From Pisaster brevispinus (Eukaryota > Echinodermata > Asteroidea > Forcipulatida > Asteriidae): a stretch of 64,000 nucleotides of DNA. The notes beneath the pieces are model-generated. The model saw nothing but the letters and a program-made list of their open reading frames with translations. It was not told the DNA's origin and made no database searches. Location of the stretch: assembly GCA_023634235.1 (NCBI GenBank), contig JAMKCF010000019.1:6017947-6081946 (forward strand), given 5' to 3'. Made by a program: the position numbers and the translations under genes. Position 1 is the first letter of the stretch. Every line of letters starts with the position of its first letter. This document shows positions 41,942 through 54,349 of the stretch, piece by piece.

Positions 41942-43744
41942 CAGGGTTGTCCAGAGATTTTGAAGTAGCAGGTGAAAACATTTAAGTAGCCGGTTTTGTC
42001 AAAGGTCTGGAATAAACAAGTGCGTACAGCAAAGTGTTGTCCTTTCGGCATGGGATCTGGGGCCCGCCCAAGGGCCCCGGAAATGTTTGATTCTAGATGC
42101 TCTCTGGTGCAATCTGAGCAATTTCTGGAGTCATCCATTGAATCATCCGCCGTCGCCGCCACCTTTCTCTTACGATTTGACATCCTCAACTCGGAGAGCA
42201 AGGAACAACCACTTTCAGGCCGTGCCGATGCGCTATAATACATACCAAGATCAGGAAACAGTGCAACTTGCAACCGTGGTAGTCTTTGCTTCAGAATAAG
42301 AATGGCCCTGCTAAAACACCGCTCTTATTTATTGTTACTTGGTTTTTATTAGATTGCTTTATATTGTAGCAAAAAGTTAATTCATATAGTAATACTTTGC
42401 ACGCCCGAACTATAGGAGGGAGCCGGTACAAGCATACATGTACACTAGGCTGCTAGGCATAACTTGGGTAAGAACTTGGACGTTAACTGAGGCAAATACG
42501 TTATTTGATTAGGCAAGGTGAAGATGGTAGGACCTTAATTATGGTAGGACAATCAAACATTAAAACGGCATGGTGCCAACGGTGGTTCAAATTGACTAGG
42601 CTTTTTCTGCACTTTACTGGAAGAGAGAGAGAAATATTGCAATATGGACATACATTGGACATGGGCTTCTACCTGAACTCTTTCTTAGTTTTGAGCATGC
42701 AAAAATACGCCTGTAACATTTTATTCGAGGACGGCTGTATTATAAAGTTGACGTTTGAAAAGAAGCGCGAGTTGTATGTGTCCCGACCATTCATAACATT
42801 TTGGGAGAGAGCTGGTCGATTCACGGAAGGGGTGTTGATATTAATGATTCCGCAAAAAGACTTTAGAAATAATCATTACTTGCGTAAGATTTTCAGCAAA
42901 TGCCATTTGCAAGCTTTAAAAATATAAATGTCGCCCTCAAAATTGCCCTTTCTCAAAAACCTTGTATAACTCAATTGTATACTGAGAAACCCAAGAACAT
43001 CCCTAGAATTACTGTTGGTGCAGTCCAATGCCATTGCGTCTATGCCCATGAAATGTTGAGAGATATTTGTTGGGTGTTTCTTTCAATTTCATAGTGCACA
43101 ATTTGAAACAATTAAAGTAGATATTTCACTTTCTATGTTAATAACTACTTTACTTACGCCTTTCTTCTCCCCCAAAATGGACCCAACGACCGGGATTCAC
43201 ACGCCATTGGGCCATTCCACTTGGGGCTAGGGCCATCACTGCGACACTGCACATGTGTCTCGTTTTGATGGTGTCGTCATACATGTACATGTACATGTAC
43301 CTGCCGCGTAACCCACCGCGTAATCCAATGACGCGTTAACTGTACGTATGCACATACTGTACATGAACAGGTCTGTGCACACGATGTGAATGTATCGTAC
43401 ATAGCCATGATAGTAGGCAGGCTTCGTGGCCGGATGGATGGGATAACTTGACGCCTGTAATGCATTGCATGTAAATAGAGTAGGGCCTACAGCGCGGCGC
43501 AGAAATGGAAACTAAAATGTATGGTAGAAATTGTTTTAATTTATTTTCTTATAAATACAAATTTTGTCATTCATACAGAACTTTAGCCGGGGGGAAACTG
43601 GGGAGAATTGAAGAAAAAAAAGAGAAAAAAAAACGGAAGAAAAAAAACAGAAAAAACCCCAGGAAAAACGGAAAAAAGTAGCCGGCAGCAAGGGACCGAG
43701 TAGCCGGCGAAATCGCCGGCTGCCGGCACTTCTGGACAACTCTG
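41942..43744. mobile_element. hAT-like transposon (1.8 kb) inside a minisatellite
   Basis: The ends CAGGGTTGTCCAGA and TCTGGACAACTCTG are inverted repeats with one mismatch, of the CAGNG type of hAT elements. GAACCAA adjoins both ends (41935-41941; 43744-43750 overlaps the last base), consistent with a target duplication with some ambiguity. The GAGGGAAC minisatellite lies on both sides, confirming insertion. GTAGCCGG motifs are subterminal at both ends. A short minus-strand frame (about 42270-41990, with MSNRKRKVAATADD) and a 140-codon plus-strand frame at 42505 lie inside, but no hAT transposase was recognised. Confidence 0.82.
42505..42927 (+). CDS. 140-codon open frame of unknown function
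   Basis: This frame has a start at 42505 and a TAA at 42925-42927. It lies within the hAT-like element and is of moderate composition, not repeat-derived. The peptide includes SNIKTAWCQRWFKLTRLFLH, ACNILFEDGCIIKLTFEKKR, and ELYVSRPFITFWERAGRFTE followed by GVLILMIPQKDF. The FEDG...LTFEK..LYVS pattern faintly recalls the strand-rich core of von Willebrand factor D domains, but no conserved cysteine pattern is present and I do not assign it. It may be a captured exon fragment, a decayed coding relic, or chance. No splice sites were convincing. Confidence 0.25.
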   Translation: MIRQGEDGRTLIMVGQSNIKTAWCQRWFKLTRLFLHFTGREREILQYGHTLDMGFYLNSFLVLSMQKYACNILFEDGCIIKLTFEKKRELYVSRPFITFWERAGRFTEGVLILMIPQKDFRNNHYLRKIFSKCHLQALKI

Positions 43745-43795
43745 AACCAAATATTATGAGGGAACATCATATTATTTTGAGGGAACAAATCAATT

Positions 43796-44150
43796 TTATC
43801 TTTAAAAATATTTCACCTGTCCTGCCCTTTAGAGGCTCTCCCTCCAAAAAGTAGAACCTGGTCTTTGGGAACGTTGTCGGATGGATGGAGGGTTATGATC
43901 ACATTGCAACTACTTCTGGCATGCAGTACATGGAGTAATTCTACCTCCATGGTATATTGTGGTACATACATTTTGCTGCAAGGTTATCAGTCGCCTTTGG
44001 ATTTATTATGCTTTTTGGACCTTTTCTTGTTGTGCTACCATATTCTGGTTTTGTTTCTTTGTGTTTTTTTGGGGGTCGATCTTTGGATATCAAAGGAAGG
44101 TAGATTGGACCATAGAGCAAGGATCAAATTGGACTAACCCATGTATTATG
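43796..44150 (+). other. No gene recognised
   Basis: Short open frames are present but without domains; no strong repeat. Confidence 0.4.
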
Positions 44151-44460
44151 CAGGGGTTTCCCTTAACTTTTTTTTCACCGGACAAGTCAACCAAAATCTT
44201 GGGTCGCCTGCAAGTTTTTTCACTCGCTCGTATGTATTGATGCACACAATTTTCGTAGCATAAAAAAAAAACACGAAAAAAAACACACACAAAAAAACAC
44301 ACACACACGGAAATTTATGTTTTATCCCCTAACTTCTGCCCTCAATAATCCTTTTTTCATCCACAACCATTTTCATGGATTTGTGATTTGAGAATCGGTT
44401 TTATAGAACTTCTTTTGCAATGAAATCTTCCTGTTAACGATCGAACGAAAACCCCCAAAT
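44151..44460 (+). mobile_element. Truncated relative of the 953-bp hAT-like element
   Basis: It starts CAGGGGTTTCCCTTAACTT and follows 10579 closely through GTATGTATTGATGCACACAA, a CA-rich run and TTATCCCCTAACTTCTGCCC, then stops matching after CTGTTAACGATCGA near 44446. The right end is lost. Confidence 0.8.
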
Positions 44461-45072
44461 CACAATTCGTTGTAAATTTGCTTGCTGTTTTTTTACCTGT
44501 TGCGTTGCCAATTAAGGAGTCAGATTTGTGAAAATAGTGAAGTTTAGCGGTGTATTTGCGTTAGCTCTGTTCATTCTTATAGCCAAGTCCAAACTAGCTA
44601 GCTGCCGATGACGTCACGAGTCCTTCGTTGCGTGGTTTGTTTGACCTCGCATTTTTTCAGATTTTGGGCTGGGAGTGTTTCAAGGAAAAGACATTTTTAG
44701 CCGGTTTTAGTGTGAGGTAAGGGACTCATAATACTTTTTCTATTTCTTGAGAACTAAATATTTCAGAGCAGCTTAAAACCGCTCTTTAACAGCCAATCAC
44801 AGCATGCTGACTGTTATGTGTACTGCACAACATTACTTTGTGTTGTGGATGGGGCACGCAAGCTCTGTATGAATATGGATACATCAGCAGCCAATCAGAA
44901 TGTGCTGACTATGGGTTAGTTGATGAACTTTGGACTCTGTATCTCATGCTGCATACTGGATTGTGCCTAATTTGCATATCTGTGTGGAGGGAGGAGGGGA
45001 CTGGCAATACACTGTTACCACATATACAGTATGTGTGTATTGTTGTACATGCAGCCACATGTGATATTTGAT
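44461..45072 (+). other. No gene recognised
   Basis: Two related segments (CAGCCAATCA...TGCTGACT near 44793 and near 44890) hint at a diverged duplication of about 100 bp. Confidence 0.4.
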
Positions 45073-45324
45073 ACTCCTGACATGCCTGATGTCAGCTTAT
45101 AATGCCTTTGCAATGTCTCTGCATACTCCTGACATGCCTGATGTCAGCTTAATGCCTTTGCAATGTCTCTGCGTACTCCTGACATGCCTGATGTCAGCTT
45201 AATGCCTTTGCAATGTCTCTGCGTACTCCTGACATGCCTGATGTCAGCTTAATGCCTTTGCAATGTCTCTGCGTACTCCTGACATGCCTGATGTCAGCTT
45301 AATGCCTTTGCAATGTCTCTGCGG
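45073..45324 (+). repeat. 50-bp tandem repeat, five copies
   Basis: Units start at 45073, 45125, 45175, 45225 and 45275; the first is 52 bp, the rest 50 bp and almost identical. Each unit contains a short hairpin, CTGACAT-GCCTG-ATGTCAG. Confidence 0.95.
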
Positions 45325-45399
45325 TCAATGCCTACAACATCAGGCCTCAACTTTAAGAGACCGTTCGGTCCCAGGATCAGTTTTGAAGAGCCGTTTATA

Positions 45400-46077
45400 C
45401 AGGGTTGTAGCTAGGGCAAATTGAGTGCCGGCTAATTTTTCCTAGATCATTCGGAATCAGGCCTCTAAATTACTGATGACACCAACAGCAATTGCCATCA
45501 GTGCTCTGGCTATGTCATTGCCCTCAAAATCGCTGACAATTCACATTCATCGTCTGTGTTATTTCTTTACTCAGCATGCTACAATAAAGGCAAGAAACAT
45601 TGAACGCTAGAGGGTGATGCAGAAAAATGCAATTGCATGAGAGTAAATGCTCTCTGTTGGTGAAATTTACCAGTACAATAAGCGATAGTTTCAAAAAACA
45701 GTTACAAAATTTTTGACCAAAGACTTTACATGTGTGCGCATGCTCGGGAAATAAGATTTCCACGAAATCATCATCGCTGCTGCACGCTAAAACCATATAC
45801 AGCACCGTTGTCGCTGGGGCACACGCAAAACCCTTGGACAGCATGGTTCGCAGAGCACAGTTCCTCAGAAATTTTAGCTTGTTTACGAAAAACTACATAA
45901 CGTGTAGTCTTTATTTTATTCCTCACACATATTTCAATGATATTTTTAATGCTTTTACATAATTTTTTTACTGGTCGGAGTTTGTCAATTTACTCTTGGT
46001 CCTGGTCGGCCAAAGGGTCGGCCAAAGCTTGAATCGATCAGACCTGACCGGGGCCGACCGGCGTGGCTACAACCCTG
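45400..46077. mobile_element. hAT-like non-autonomous transposon (678 bp)
   Basis: The ends CAGGGTTGTAGC and GCTACAACCCTG are inverted repeats (a one-base difference in spacing follows). The 8-bp flanks are CGTTTATA (45392-45399) and CGCTTATA (46078-46085), an 8-bp target duplication with one change, as expected for hAT. The region 45590-45880 is the inverse of the centre of the element at 24197-24964. No transposase. Confidence 0.85.
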
Positions 46078-46085
46078 CGCTTATA

Positions 46086-47300
46086 ATGTAGGAGTCGTTC
46101 TTTTGAAGTCAGAACCGACGAAAGAGGGTACTCGGTTCCACATAAGAGTGGACCTGTAGGTCCGGTTCTCAATTCGGAACTGGGTAGAACCGGGTAACCA
46201 ACATGACCAAAGAAACCACCTAAGCTTAGTAACTTGGGTAGTGGGTTATATCTGGCTGAACTACAGTCGTCTGGGGAAAGAAACTTGTAGGTGGTCATGG
46301 TCATTGCATTTCCTCCAATGTTTGTCAAGGTCAAGGGGTTTACAGTTTGTTTGGTTGTTGAGTTGTCTCATGGTGTCATTTATGTGTTGCTGAAGGCACA
46401 TGACAACAACTGCAGAGCTTTGATGAAAATGTCCTCTCGGGCTCGTAGAGTCTTTAGAGCCACACATTATTCTCTTGGGAGGTTGCCATGAGTCCTGTGG
46501 GTGGAATGATCACTGGAATTCATTTTTTGTTAACAACCTGTATGTAAGCTTCAAGGGAAGGGACACGGTTCTTTTGTGGTACCCATTTTGTAAAATGGCT
46601 GAGAGTCCATAGGTGGTGAGCTGAAGAAGTCACAGAGGTGAAGTCTAAGGTAGTAGCACTTGACTGCAGGGGGAGTTGGGCAGAAGTTGAGTCCCTTGGA
46701 GAGCAGGCTGTGTTCTGCATCTGAAAGGGTAGATGATGAGAGGTTAATAACTGGATTGAGGGACTGACTGCTGTAAACCCCAGGAGGTATATTGTGCTTG
46801 AATTGTCTCAGTACTGTTACTTTTTGGAAGCAAGACAACCATTTCCAAGCCATTTCTCCTAGAATTAAGAACAGATTCAAGTTTTCATAAACCAGCACCT
46901 GTTATGTATCGAGGCTCACACACATGTCTGACATATTAGAGAGTGATTGTTTATTCAAGTCAAAGGTCAACTATGGAGTGTCGTATGTTACATCTCCCTT
47001 TCTCTTTTTTTTTTAAGTGAGAAAAACAAAACCTGTTATTATTTTCTAAACTGTCTTTCAGAGTCCAACAAAAGCAAAAAAAAATTAAACTGTAGGGTCC
47101 TTTGCAACTTTTTTCTTTTGCTTAAATCTTGTGACTGAGTTACTTAAGAGTCATTTTAAAATCCAGGTGTGCTCCAGAGTTCCAATGGTTAAAGCAAAAA
47201 CCCCCAAAAAGTTTATTAGGGGGGGGGGGGAAAGTTGTCTTATTTTTACAGTTCTCTTTCTTTTCCTGTTTCAATAAAGCGTGCAAGATTAAATATAAAA
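46086..47300 (+). other. No gene recognised
   Basis: Contains CCGGTTCTC/GAACCGGG strings near 46160-46200 and a G homopolymer at about 47220-47231. No coding motif recognised. Confidence 0.4.
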
Positions 47301-47344
47301 CTAGAAATTTAGAGTTTGTCTTAAGACAAACTCTAGGTGTTCGG
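47301..47344 (+). repeat. Variable-stem boundary hairpin, perfect 26-bp palindrome
   Basis: CTAGAAATT, then a perfect palindrome with half-site TAGAGTTTGTCTT (47310-47335), then GGTGTTCGG at 47336. Confidence 0.9.
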
Positions 47345-48660
47345 TTTCGGGGAGTACATGCCTGGTGTAAAAAGCCTGAGGAAAAAAAGCACAAATTAAT
47401 ACATTTGAGATGACGTAATCATGACGCTACTAAATCTGTCGGCAACAGTACACCAAATTTCAACTCGTTTGGTCTTTTGGTTTGGCAGATACATGGCTTA
47501 AAAAAATGCACATTTAAAGCGATACTTGTAGTACGTGATGATGTCATCAATCTACGTTTCAACACATTATGTTGTCTGCATGAAGGCCGTTATGTAAACC
47601 AATGTTAAACAATTAAAAACTCTGCCAAAGCCTTCTAGTAAAACTGTATTTTGAACTGTTTTTAACCTGCCGCCAGATGGCGCTCTTAAAAATTTTTTTT
47701 TTTAACCAGACCCTTGTCAGACTGCAACATCGTTAAAATCAACTCCAAAGAAGTTGCCACTTTTAATTACAAAAACAATGCACTTTTGGTTTTAACTGGA
47801 AGTAGAGGACATGTAATTTCATGCAAACAATTAAAATCGAAGACCTATATTACCTTTGTATAATCCCGCAAAACGCAACCCAGGGTCTCTTATCCTCGAA
47901 TTGATAGGAATTTTCAAAGATTTAAACTTTAAATGACGTAGATTTCCAAGGCGGCATCTGTCACAGAGCAAGCAAATAATAAAATTCCAGAGCGGGATAA
48001 AAGCATGAACAGTTATTTGGTATAGCGCCATCCTGCTTGTGGAATGTTTCCGTTACGTGGGAAAGTACACACAGGCTTCGTGCTCTACACACAGGCTTCG
48101 TGGACTTTGCTTCTTATGATTCATGGTTGGGAACAGTCAGCTACAGCTCTTTTCTATTTACAAAGATTAAATGCGCGTTAATACTAACGTTGGCTGTAAC
48201 ACCCATTTAGGACCAGAGGTTAAGGTCATATTGGTATCATTTCTGTGCAAAAGTTTGGCCAGGATCACAGACCTACAATCTGATGTAAAAATTGTGATGA
48301 AATGATCAGTAGTTTTTGAGATATGAATTTTTAAAATATTCAACTTCCGGTTTGAACCAGAAGTCAAGGTCAAATGAGGTCGCGCTCAGTGTAGCATTTT
48401 TAGAGTCATACCAGGTCTATCCGATGATGTATAGATTGTGAAAATCCATTGTGTAGTTTTCGAATTATGATTTTTTCAAATATTAAACTTTGATTTAACG
48501 TAACTCGACACCTGATGACGTCATCATGACGTAACTGAAGCGGTTTCATCTCCTAATAAATATCTAACTATATGTGAAGTTTCAAGTTCATATGAGCTTG
48601 GAAAGGGTGCTTTTGTTAGCGGACAAGGGACACTGAGAAGAAGAAGAAGAAGAAGAACTA
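47345..48660 (+). repeat. GTGTTCG-family unit
   Basis: The first 500 bp are the inverse of 36780-37300. The rest matches 16410-17170 and 53730-54300: TTTCCGTTACGTGGG near 48045, CAACTTCCGGTTTGAACCAG near 48341, a CRE near 48517, AGCGGACAAGGGAC and GAAGAAGAAGAAGAACTAGAC at the end. Confidence 0.8.
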
Positions 48661-48700
48661 GACGTACAGTGTTTGTAAACAACAAACACACAGGTGTTCG
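48657..48700 (+). repeat. Variable-stem boundary hairpin
   Basis: ACTAGACGTACA, stem GTGTTTGT/ACAAACAC (48669-48689), then GGTGTTCG at 48693. Confidence 0.85.
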
Positions 48701-51700
48701 TGTGTGATGTCAGATTGTGATTGAATGAACTGGTGACGACATTTTACCATATCAACCCAATGTCTGGTTCAAAAGTTAGATTGTTTTCCAATTAATTCAA
48801 CTGCCGGTTTAAACTGGAAGTCGAGGTCAAATTGGGTCACACTGTTTAGCGTTTGTGAAGACAATTACGATGATTTATATATTGTAAAAATCGTATGTTT
48901 GGTTAAGAAGTTATTATTTTTTCGAATAATAAATATTAACTTTTGGTTTGAATCGGAAGTCAAGGTCAAATTCTGTATAATTCTGTGTATCGTTTCTTCA
49001 CTTTTTACACACCTTCCCAATGATGCATGGATTGTCAAAACCCAATGTGTGGTTCTGAAGTTATGCTTTTTTGAAAACATTAAATGTCGACATCCGGTTT
49101 GAACCGGATGTTAAGGTCAAACGGGTCACATTTTATGCAGCACGTGTTTAATTTACCAAGACCGTTCAGACAACTTATGAATTGTATCAATCCGATATGT
49201 CTGTCAATGATGACGTCATCAAATTACACGACGTCATCAAATTACACGCCGTCCTCTTGTGAAAAATAAAATCGTACATGTTATTTGAAAGGGCAGCGAG
49301 TCAAATGTTTTTATGTTAAATGTAGCGACATTTTCCCACTTCCCTTTCATCTTGGCTACAGATCTCGATACGAAGCTTGAACATACTCACAAGTACATAT
49401 ATCAAATATGCAATTCACTGAATCAAACTTATTTTTAACAAAAATTGATTCTTTATTGATTAATAATTCACAATTAGTTTACACAAGCTATGTTATTCAT
49501 ATTGACATTATTAAGCTAATAATTCTTAGAATTTTTCAACAGGAATTCAATTAAAGTTGGATTCTCATTACATGTACACTTGATGATGATGTCCTTAAAA
49601 TAGGTCGAGCAGAGTGTAAGCTGTCGGTTGTATTTTATAAATGGCTGGCTTGATTTTAGGACATTGTTTTCCGTACAGAACGGTTTGTTTATTTAAGACC
49701 TATGATAGAATGAACTGTAAAAGACACCTGTTTTGTATAAATATGCAAAAGAAAAGCCAGGCGTGATGACACAAGTCTAAGCCTCTCGTAAATTTGGACT
49801 ATTACAAAAACAAGTCAAGTACTATTTCTACCTCTGTGGTGCATCATACACTCGGCAAGAAAATAAGGAGAGAAACACAACATGTGTGTAATCTTTCACT
49901 GGAAACCATTCCGATACTGGATGTGCTGTATTCTGAAAAAGAAAAACAGTATTAACGACAACTTAACTAATATCAGGTCTCAAACTATTATCTTATTGAC
50001 ACTAATACTATATAAATCAAAGCACATTATTTTCAATGCACAACCAAAATACAATAACTTGTGTTTAGAATGTTTCAAAAAAATGTTTGTATTTCAACAG
50101 AAAGTCTCACAGTAGGCCCTACATGTATTACACACAGTCATGTTATTTATGTTTAACATAATGCAATAATTTAAATGGAAAATGGGCTCAGCCACCATTT
50201 TTTTTTTTTACAATTCCTTTGGAAACGTTTGACCTTGCAAAATAACTTTGTGAAATTTTGAACTTTGAATAAATTACTGTAAATTTACCTCTTGGAAAAG
50301 TTACAGATCAAAGAAGCACACAAGTGGATGATTTCGGACTCTCCATTAGCATGGTTTTATTGAGGAAGAATCTTAGAAGACAACTAACAGAAGCATGAAG
50401 GCTGAAGATGGCTCATATTGAAAGCTGCATGTCCAGTTTCTGTGTTCCACTCCTTCCCAGGCATCAGACTCTTATCCTGCCATCAGACTCTGTTCAATAT
50501 GTTTCATGATCACTGTAGGGCCTACTACTAGTTGATAGCAAATCAAGATGAAACTGGTAAAATAAACAAAATTCAAGACATAAAACATTTCAAGATTGGA
50601 TGGTAACAAGTAGAAGGTGCGCATACTGTTTTAGAAGTGAACAACTTATGAATGAAAACCTTTCATCGAAGGGTTGTGAAATATTTATGCTACAATACGT
50701 AGTTGGCGGAACACTTTGTGTCAAATCTAACCATAACAGAGTCAGCAATCATACAAAAATGACAAATTCTACCCCCTCCATGATCATACTAAACATTCCT
50801 TAGTTTTAATAACCCTCACTACTTGATAATTTAAGGATAATCTTTATTAACATAACTGTGCATTACATACGGAACACACGATCATTCTGACTGAAAAGCG
50901 ACGATGTTGAAACGAAGCTTACCGTTTTATTCACCGTGTTGCACCGAAAAACACTGCCGTGAGTGCCGGTCTGCAACCCCCTTGACCAGCTGATGTCACG
51001 TCCGGACGTGTCCGTGCAATCTCGGTGTGTGATCAAAACATTATCAATGTTGGTCCTTTTCTGCTTGCATTTTCTCATATAATAAATGTCATACCAATCA
51101 CTGAAGCAGGTGAACATCTCAGTGAAACTTCGTCTTCAATTCCATATCACCGTTAAGCGAAAAGGGAAACAATTTGACGCCGAATATAGCACAGGTTGAG
51201 AGGAATTCATTTCAGTAGCGTTGCGCCATTGATAAGCTTTCGTTAAAAGTTCGATGAACTGTGACATGTCCAAACGTGCACAGAAATCATGCCATACTTC
51301 TAGCCTTTAGTGAAGGCCACGTGGTACTGGAGTAAACACAGCACAGCTTGTGGCAACTGTTGTTACGTTGGCCTGTTTTTTGCTGCTTTATATTTCAGGC
51401 AACAAGCCTCTTGACATAAGGCTAGCACTCCGTTGCACTGGAATCAGTCGCGAGTTGTATGCCACATGCCGCGTTAGGTATTGGATCGAGATTTTAATAT
51501 TTGAATGGCCAATTTCACTTAGAAATCTATCTCAGGTCTAATGGGGTCACTCTTTGAATGTGATTTGTATAATTCGGCCGGAGCTTTTTGTATGGTGCAA
51601 GTACCTTTCATGTAGCATTTATGGTTCTCCAATTATAATTTTTTTAAAATATTAAACGTTGATTTATTTTTATGACGTCATCGATGACGTCATCAAACCG

Positions 51701-52615
51701 AAACAATTTGGGTGTCATATACAGACTACGATCTATATACATAGTAAGTTTCAAGACAAAACCCTTCTTGGTTTATGAGAAAAAAACGTTTGAAATCTGA
51801 ATTTTGAACTTCCGGTTTCGACCGGAAGTAAAAGTCAAATGGGGTCACACTTTGTGTAAGATTTGTTTAATACTTCAAAAGCTTTTAAATGGTGCAAAGA
51901 TCATGTATGTAGCAAATATTGTTATTGAGATATGATTATTTTAATATAAAACTTCAATTTGATGTAATTACGTCATCGATTATGTCATCATTCAAATTTT
52001 TTTATTTTGTTATGTACACACTGTGATCTAGGTATATAGTAAGTTTCAAGTTCGTACAAGCTTTAATTTTGGAGATAGCAAAATAATAAAAAATTCGACC
52101 TCGTCTACGTTTTTCGTTGTGACGTAGCTATGACGTCATATATCATATTTCTAGGATGCTCATGAGCTAAACAAAATATTATGCATTGAAAGTTTGGTCA
52201 TATTTTATTTCACCTAGGTTCCAGAGCCCCAAATAACATAATTTTTACTTTAACTTCCGGTTTCGACCGGAAGTGAAGGTCAAATGAGGTCACAATGTGC
52301 ATTCCAAATGTAAAACATTTCAAGACCTTTTATATGCAACAAAGATCTTGTATGTGGCAACTTGAGTTCTCAAGATATGAATTTTTCAATTTATTAGACG
52401 TTTTTTAAACGTAATGACGTAATCGATGCCTCATCAACCCAAAAAAGATTCTGTTCCGTCTAGACACCAAAGTCTAAGTGCATGCCAAGTTTCAAGTCTT
52501 TACGACCCTTACTTTTTGCGAAAGTTGCGAGAGAAGGTTCAGTGGGAAAGAAGAAGACGAGGAAAAATAAACAGTACAATAACAATAGGTTTTCGGGCGG
52601 AATGCCCGAACACCT
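48701..52615 (+). repeat. Long GTGTTCG-family unit (~3.9 kb), 3' hairpin intact
   Basis: The longest unit with both ends present. The 5' part holds four composite monomers (near 48800, 48945, 49095 and 49200). The middle (49300-51350) is homologous to 31740-33560. The 3' part holds CTTCCGGTTTCGACCGGAAG motifs near 51809 and 52254, CREs near 51672 and 52130, and ends in GGTTTTCGGGCGG/GCCCGAACACCT at 52588-52615. No coding domain was recognised anywhere in the unit. Confidence 0.75.
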
Positions 52616-54305
52616 AAGAAGACATTGAGAATGTTTATTTTCATTTAAGCTTCCAGTTCTGACCAGAATTGAAGGTCACGCAGAGACACACTTGGTGTAA
52701 TAGTTATACAAAATGCCAAGAGCTGTCATATGGTGCAAATATGTAGCAATTTTGGTTCTCCAGATAAGAATTGTTTAGATATTAAAGGTTAATTTAATGT
52801 TAGGACAACATCGATGTCGTCATCATCCCGAAAATAACTGCAGTTTCATCTACACACTCAGGTCTAAGTACATATGTAAAGTTTGAGGTTTTAACCCTTT
52901 TTGGTTAATGAGATATGAGTTTTGAAGTATGGAGTATCGTCTTTCAGTTTTGACCAGGAGTAAAGGTCACAGAGGGTCACACATGTGAAAGATTTTAAAA
53001 ATACTCTGATGTCTTTCACATGGTCAAAAGATCTTGTATGTAGCAAAAATGGTTCTCCAGATTTGTTTTTTGTAAATCACAGTGATTTAATGTTTTGACG
53101 TCATTGATGACGTCATCATCCCGAAAATCTTCGCGGTTTCATCGACACAATAAGGTCTGAGTATATGGAAGGTTTAAAGTAAAAACCCTTTATGGTTCAC
53201 GAGATATGAATTTTTGCATATACAGTACATGTACATTTATCTGAACGGGGGTTAGCATCAATTCAATCTGACTGTTGAAAGTCATAACAAGATTGTAGAC
53301 GAAATAAGGAATGCCCCCATCAGGAATGCCCCCATCAGGAATGCCCCCATCTTTTTAACATTGACTTTGGAACAAAGCTTACCATTTTAACCACTGTGTC
53401 TGAAGGGCAAACTCAGCGGGCCTAAAACGTATTTGGAAGGCATGGTCATGTCGATCAACGTGACGTAGGTCTCGGTATTTGGTGAGAAGCGAACCAATGT
53501 CGTTCTGTTTCGTTTAAGTTTTTGTCATGTATTAAAAGTCATACAAATCCCTAAAGCAGGTGGACACCTCAGTGAAACCTCCACTTCTATTCCTTGTTTT
53601 CCATTAAGCCATCAGACGGACACAACGGAACTAAATTCACACTGAACTTTGAATGAGTTTGGGTTTTATGTGCGGAAAAACAGTTACTTAACACAGCACC
53701 AACTTCCTTGTAAAAGGTTCCACTTACATTTCTGTTATGTGGGACTATTCCCACAGGCTTCGTGGACTTTGGACCTTGATGAATAATGGAGTGGAACAGT
53801 CAGCTAAAGTGCTTTTCTCTATAAAAAAATTAAATTCAGTTAACACTAGCGTTGGCTGTAACGCCCATTTAGGACCAGAAGTTAAGATCATATTGGTATC
53901 ATTCGTGTGCAAAAGTTTGAGCAGGTTAACAGACCTACAATCTGATATAAAAATGTGATAAAATAATAAGTATTTCTGGAGATATGAATTTTTGAAATTT
54001 TAAACTTCCGGTTTGAACCGGAAATCAGGGTCAAATGAGGTCACATTAGAGTCATGACAGGCCTATCCAATGATGTACAGATTGTGAAAATCCACTATGT
54101 GGTTTTGGAGTTATGATTTTTTCAAATATTAACCTTTGAATTAATGTAACTCGACACCTGATGACGTCATCATGATGTAACTAAAGCGGTTTCATCTCTT
54201 AATGAATATCTAACTATATATGAAGTTTTAAGTTCATATGATTTTAGGAAGGGAGCTTTTGTTAGCGGACAAGGGACGCTGAGAAGAAGAAGAAGAAGAA
54301 GAAGA
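52616..54305 (+). repeat. GTGTTCG-family unit lacking a 5' hairpin
   Basis: It begins in the TTCCAGTTCTGACCAGAATT segment, so its start is truncated at or near the preceding hairpin. It contains a triplication of AGGAATGCCCCCATC near 53307-53352, GTCGATCAACGTGAC near 53450, composite monomer near 54003 and GAAGAAGAAGAAGAAG at the end. Confidence 0.75.
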
Positions 54306-54349
54306 ACTAGACATAGAATTTTTGTTTATTACAAAAATACGGTGTTCGG
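54305..54349 (+). repeat. Variable-stem boundary hairpin
   Basis: ACTAGACATAGA, stem ATTTTTGT/ACAAAAAT (54318-54338), then GGTGTTCGG at 54341. Confidence 0.85.

Noticed and set aside
47220..47231. G homopolymer as a G-quadruplex site
   Set aside because: A single uninterrupted G run without separated G tracts; more likely a simple length-variable homopolymer.
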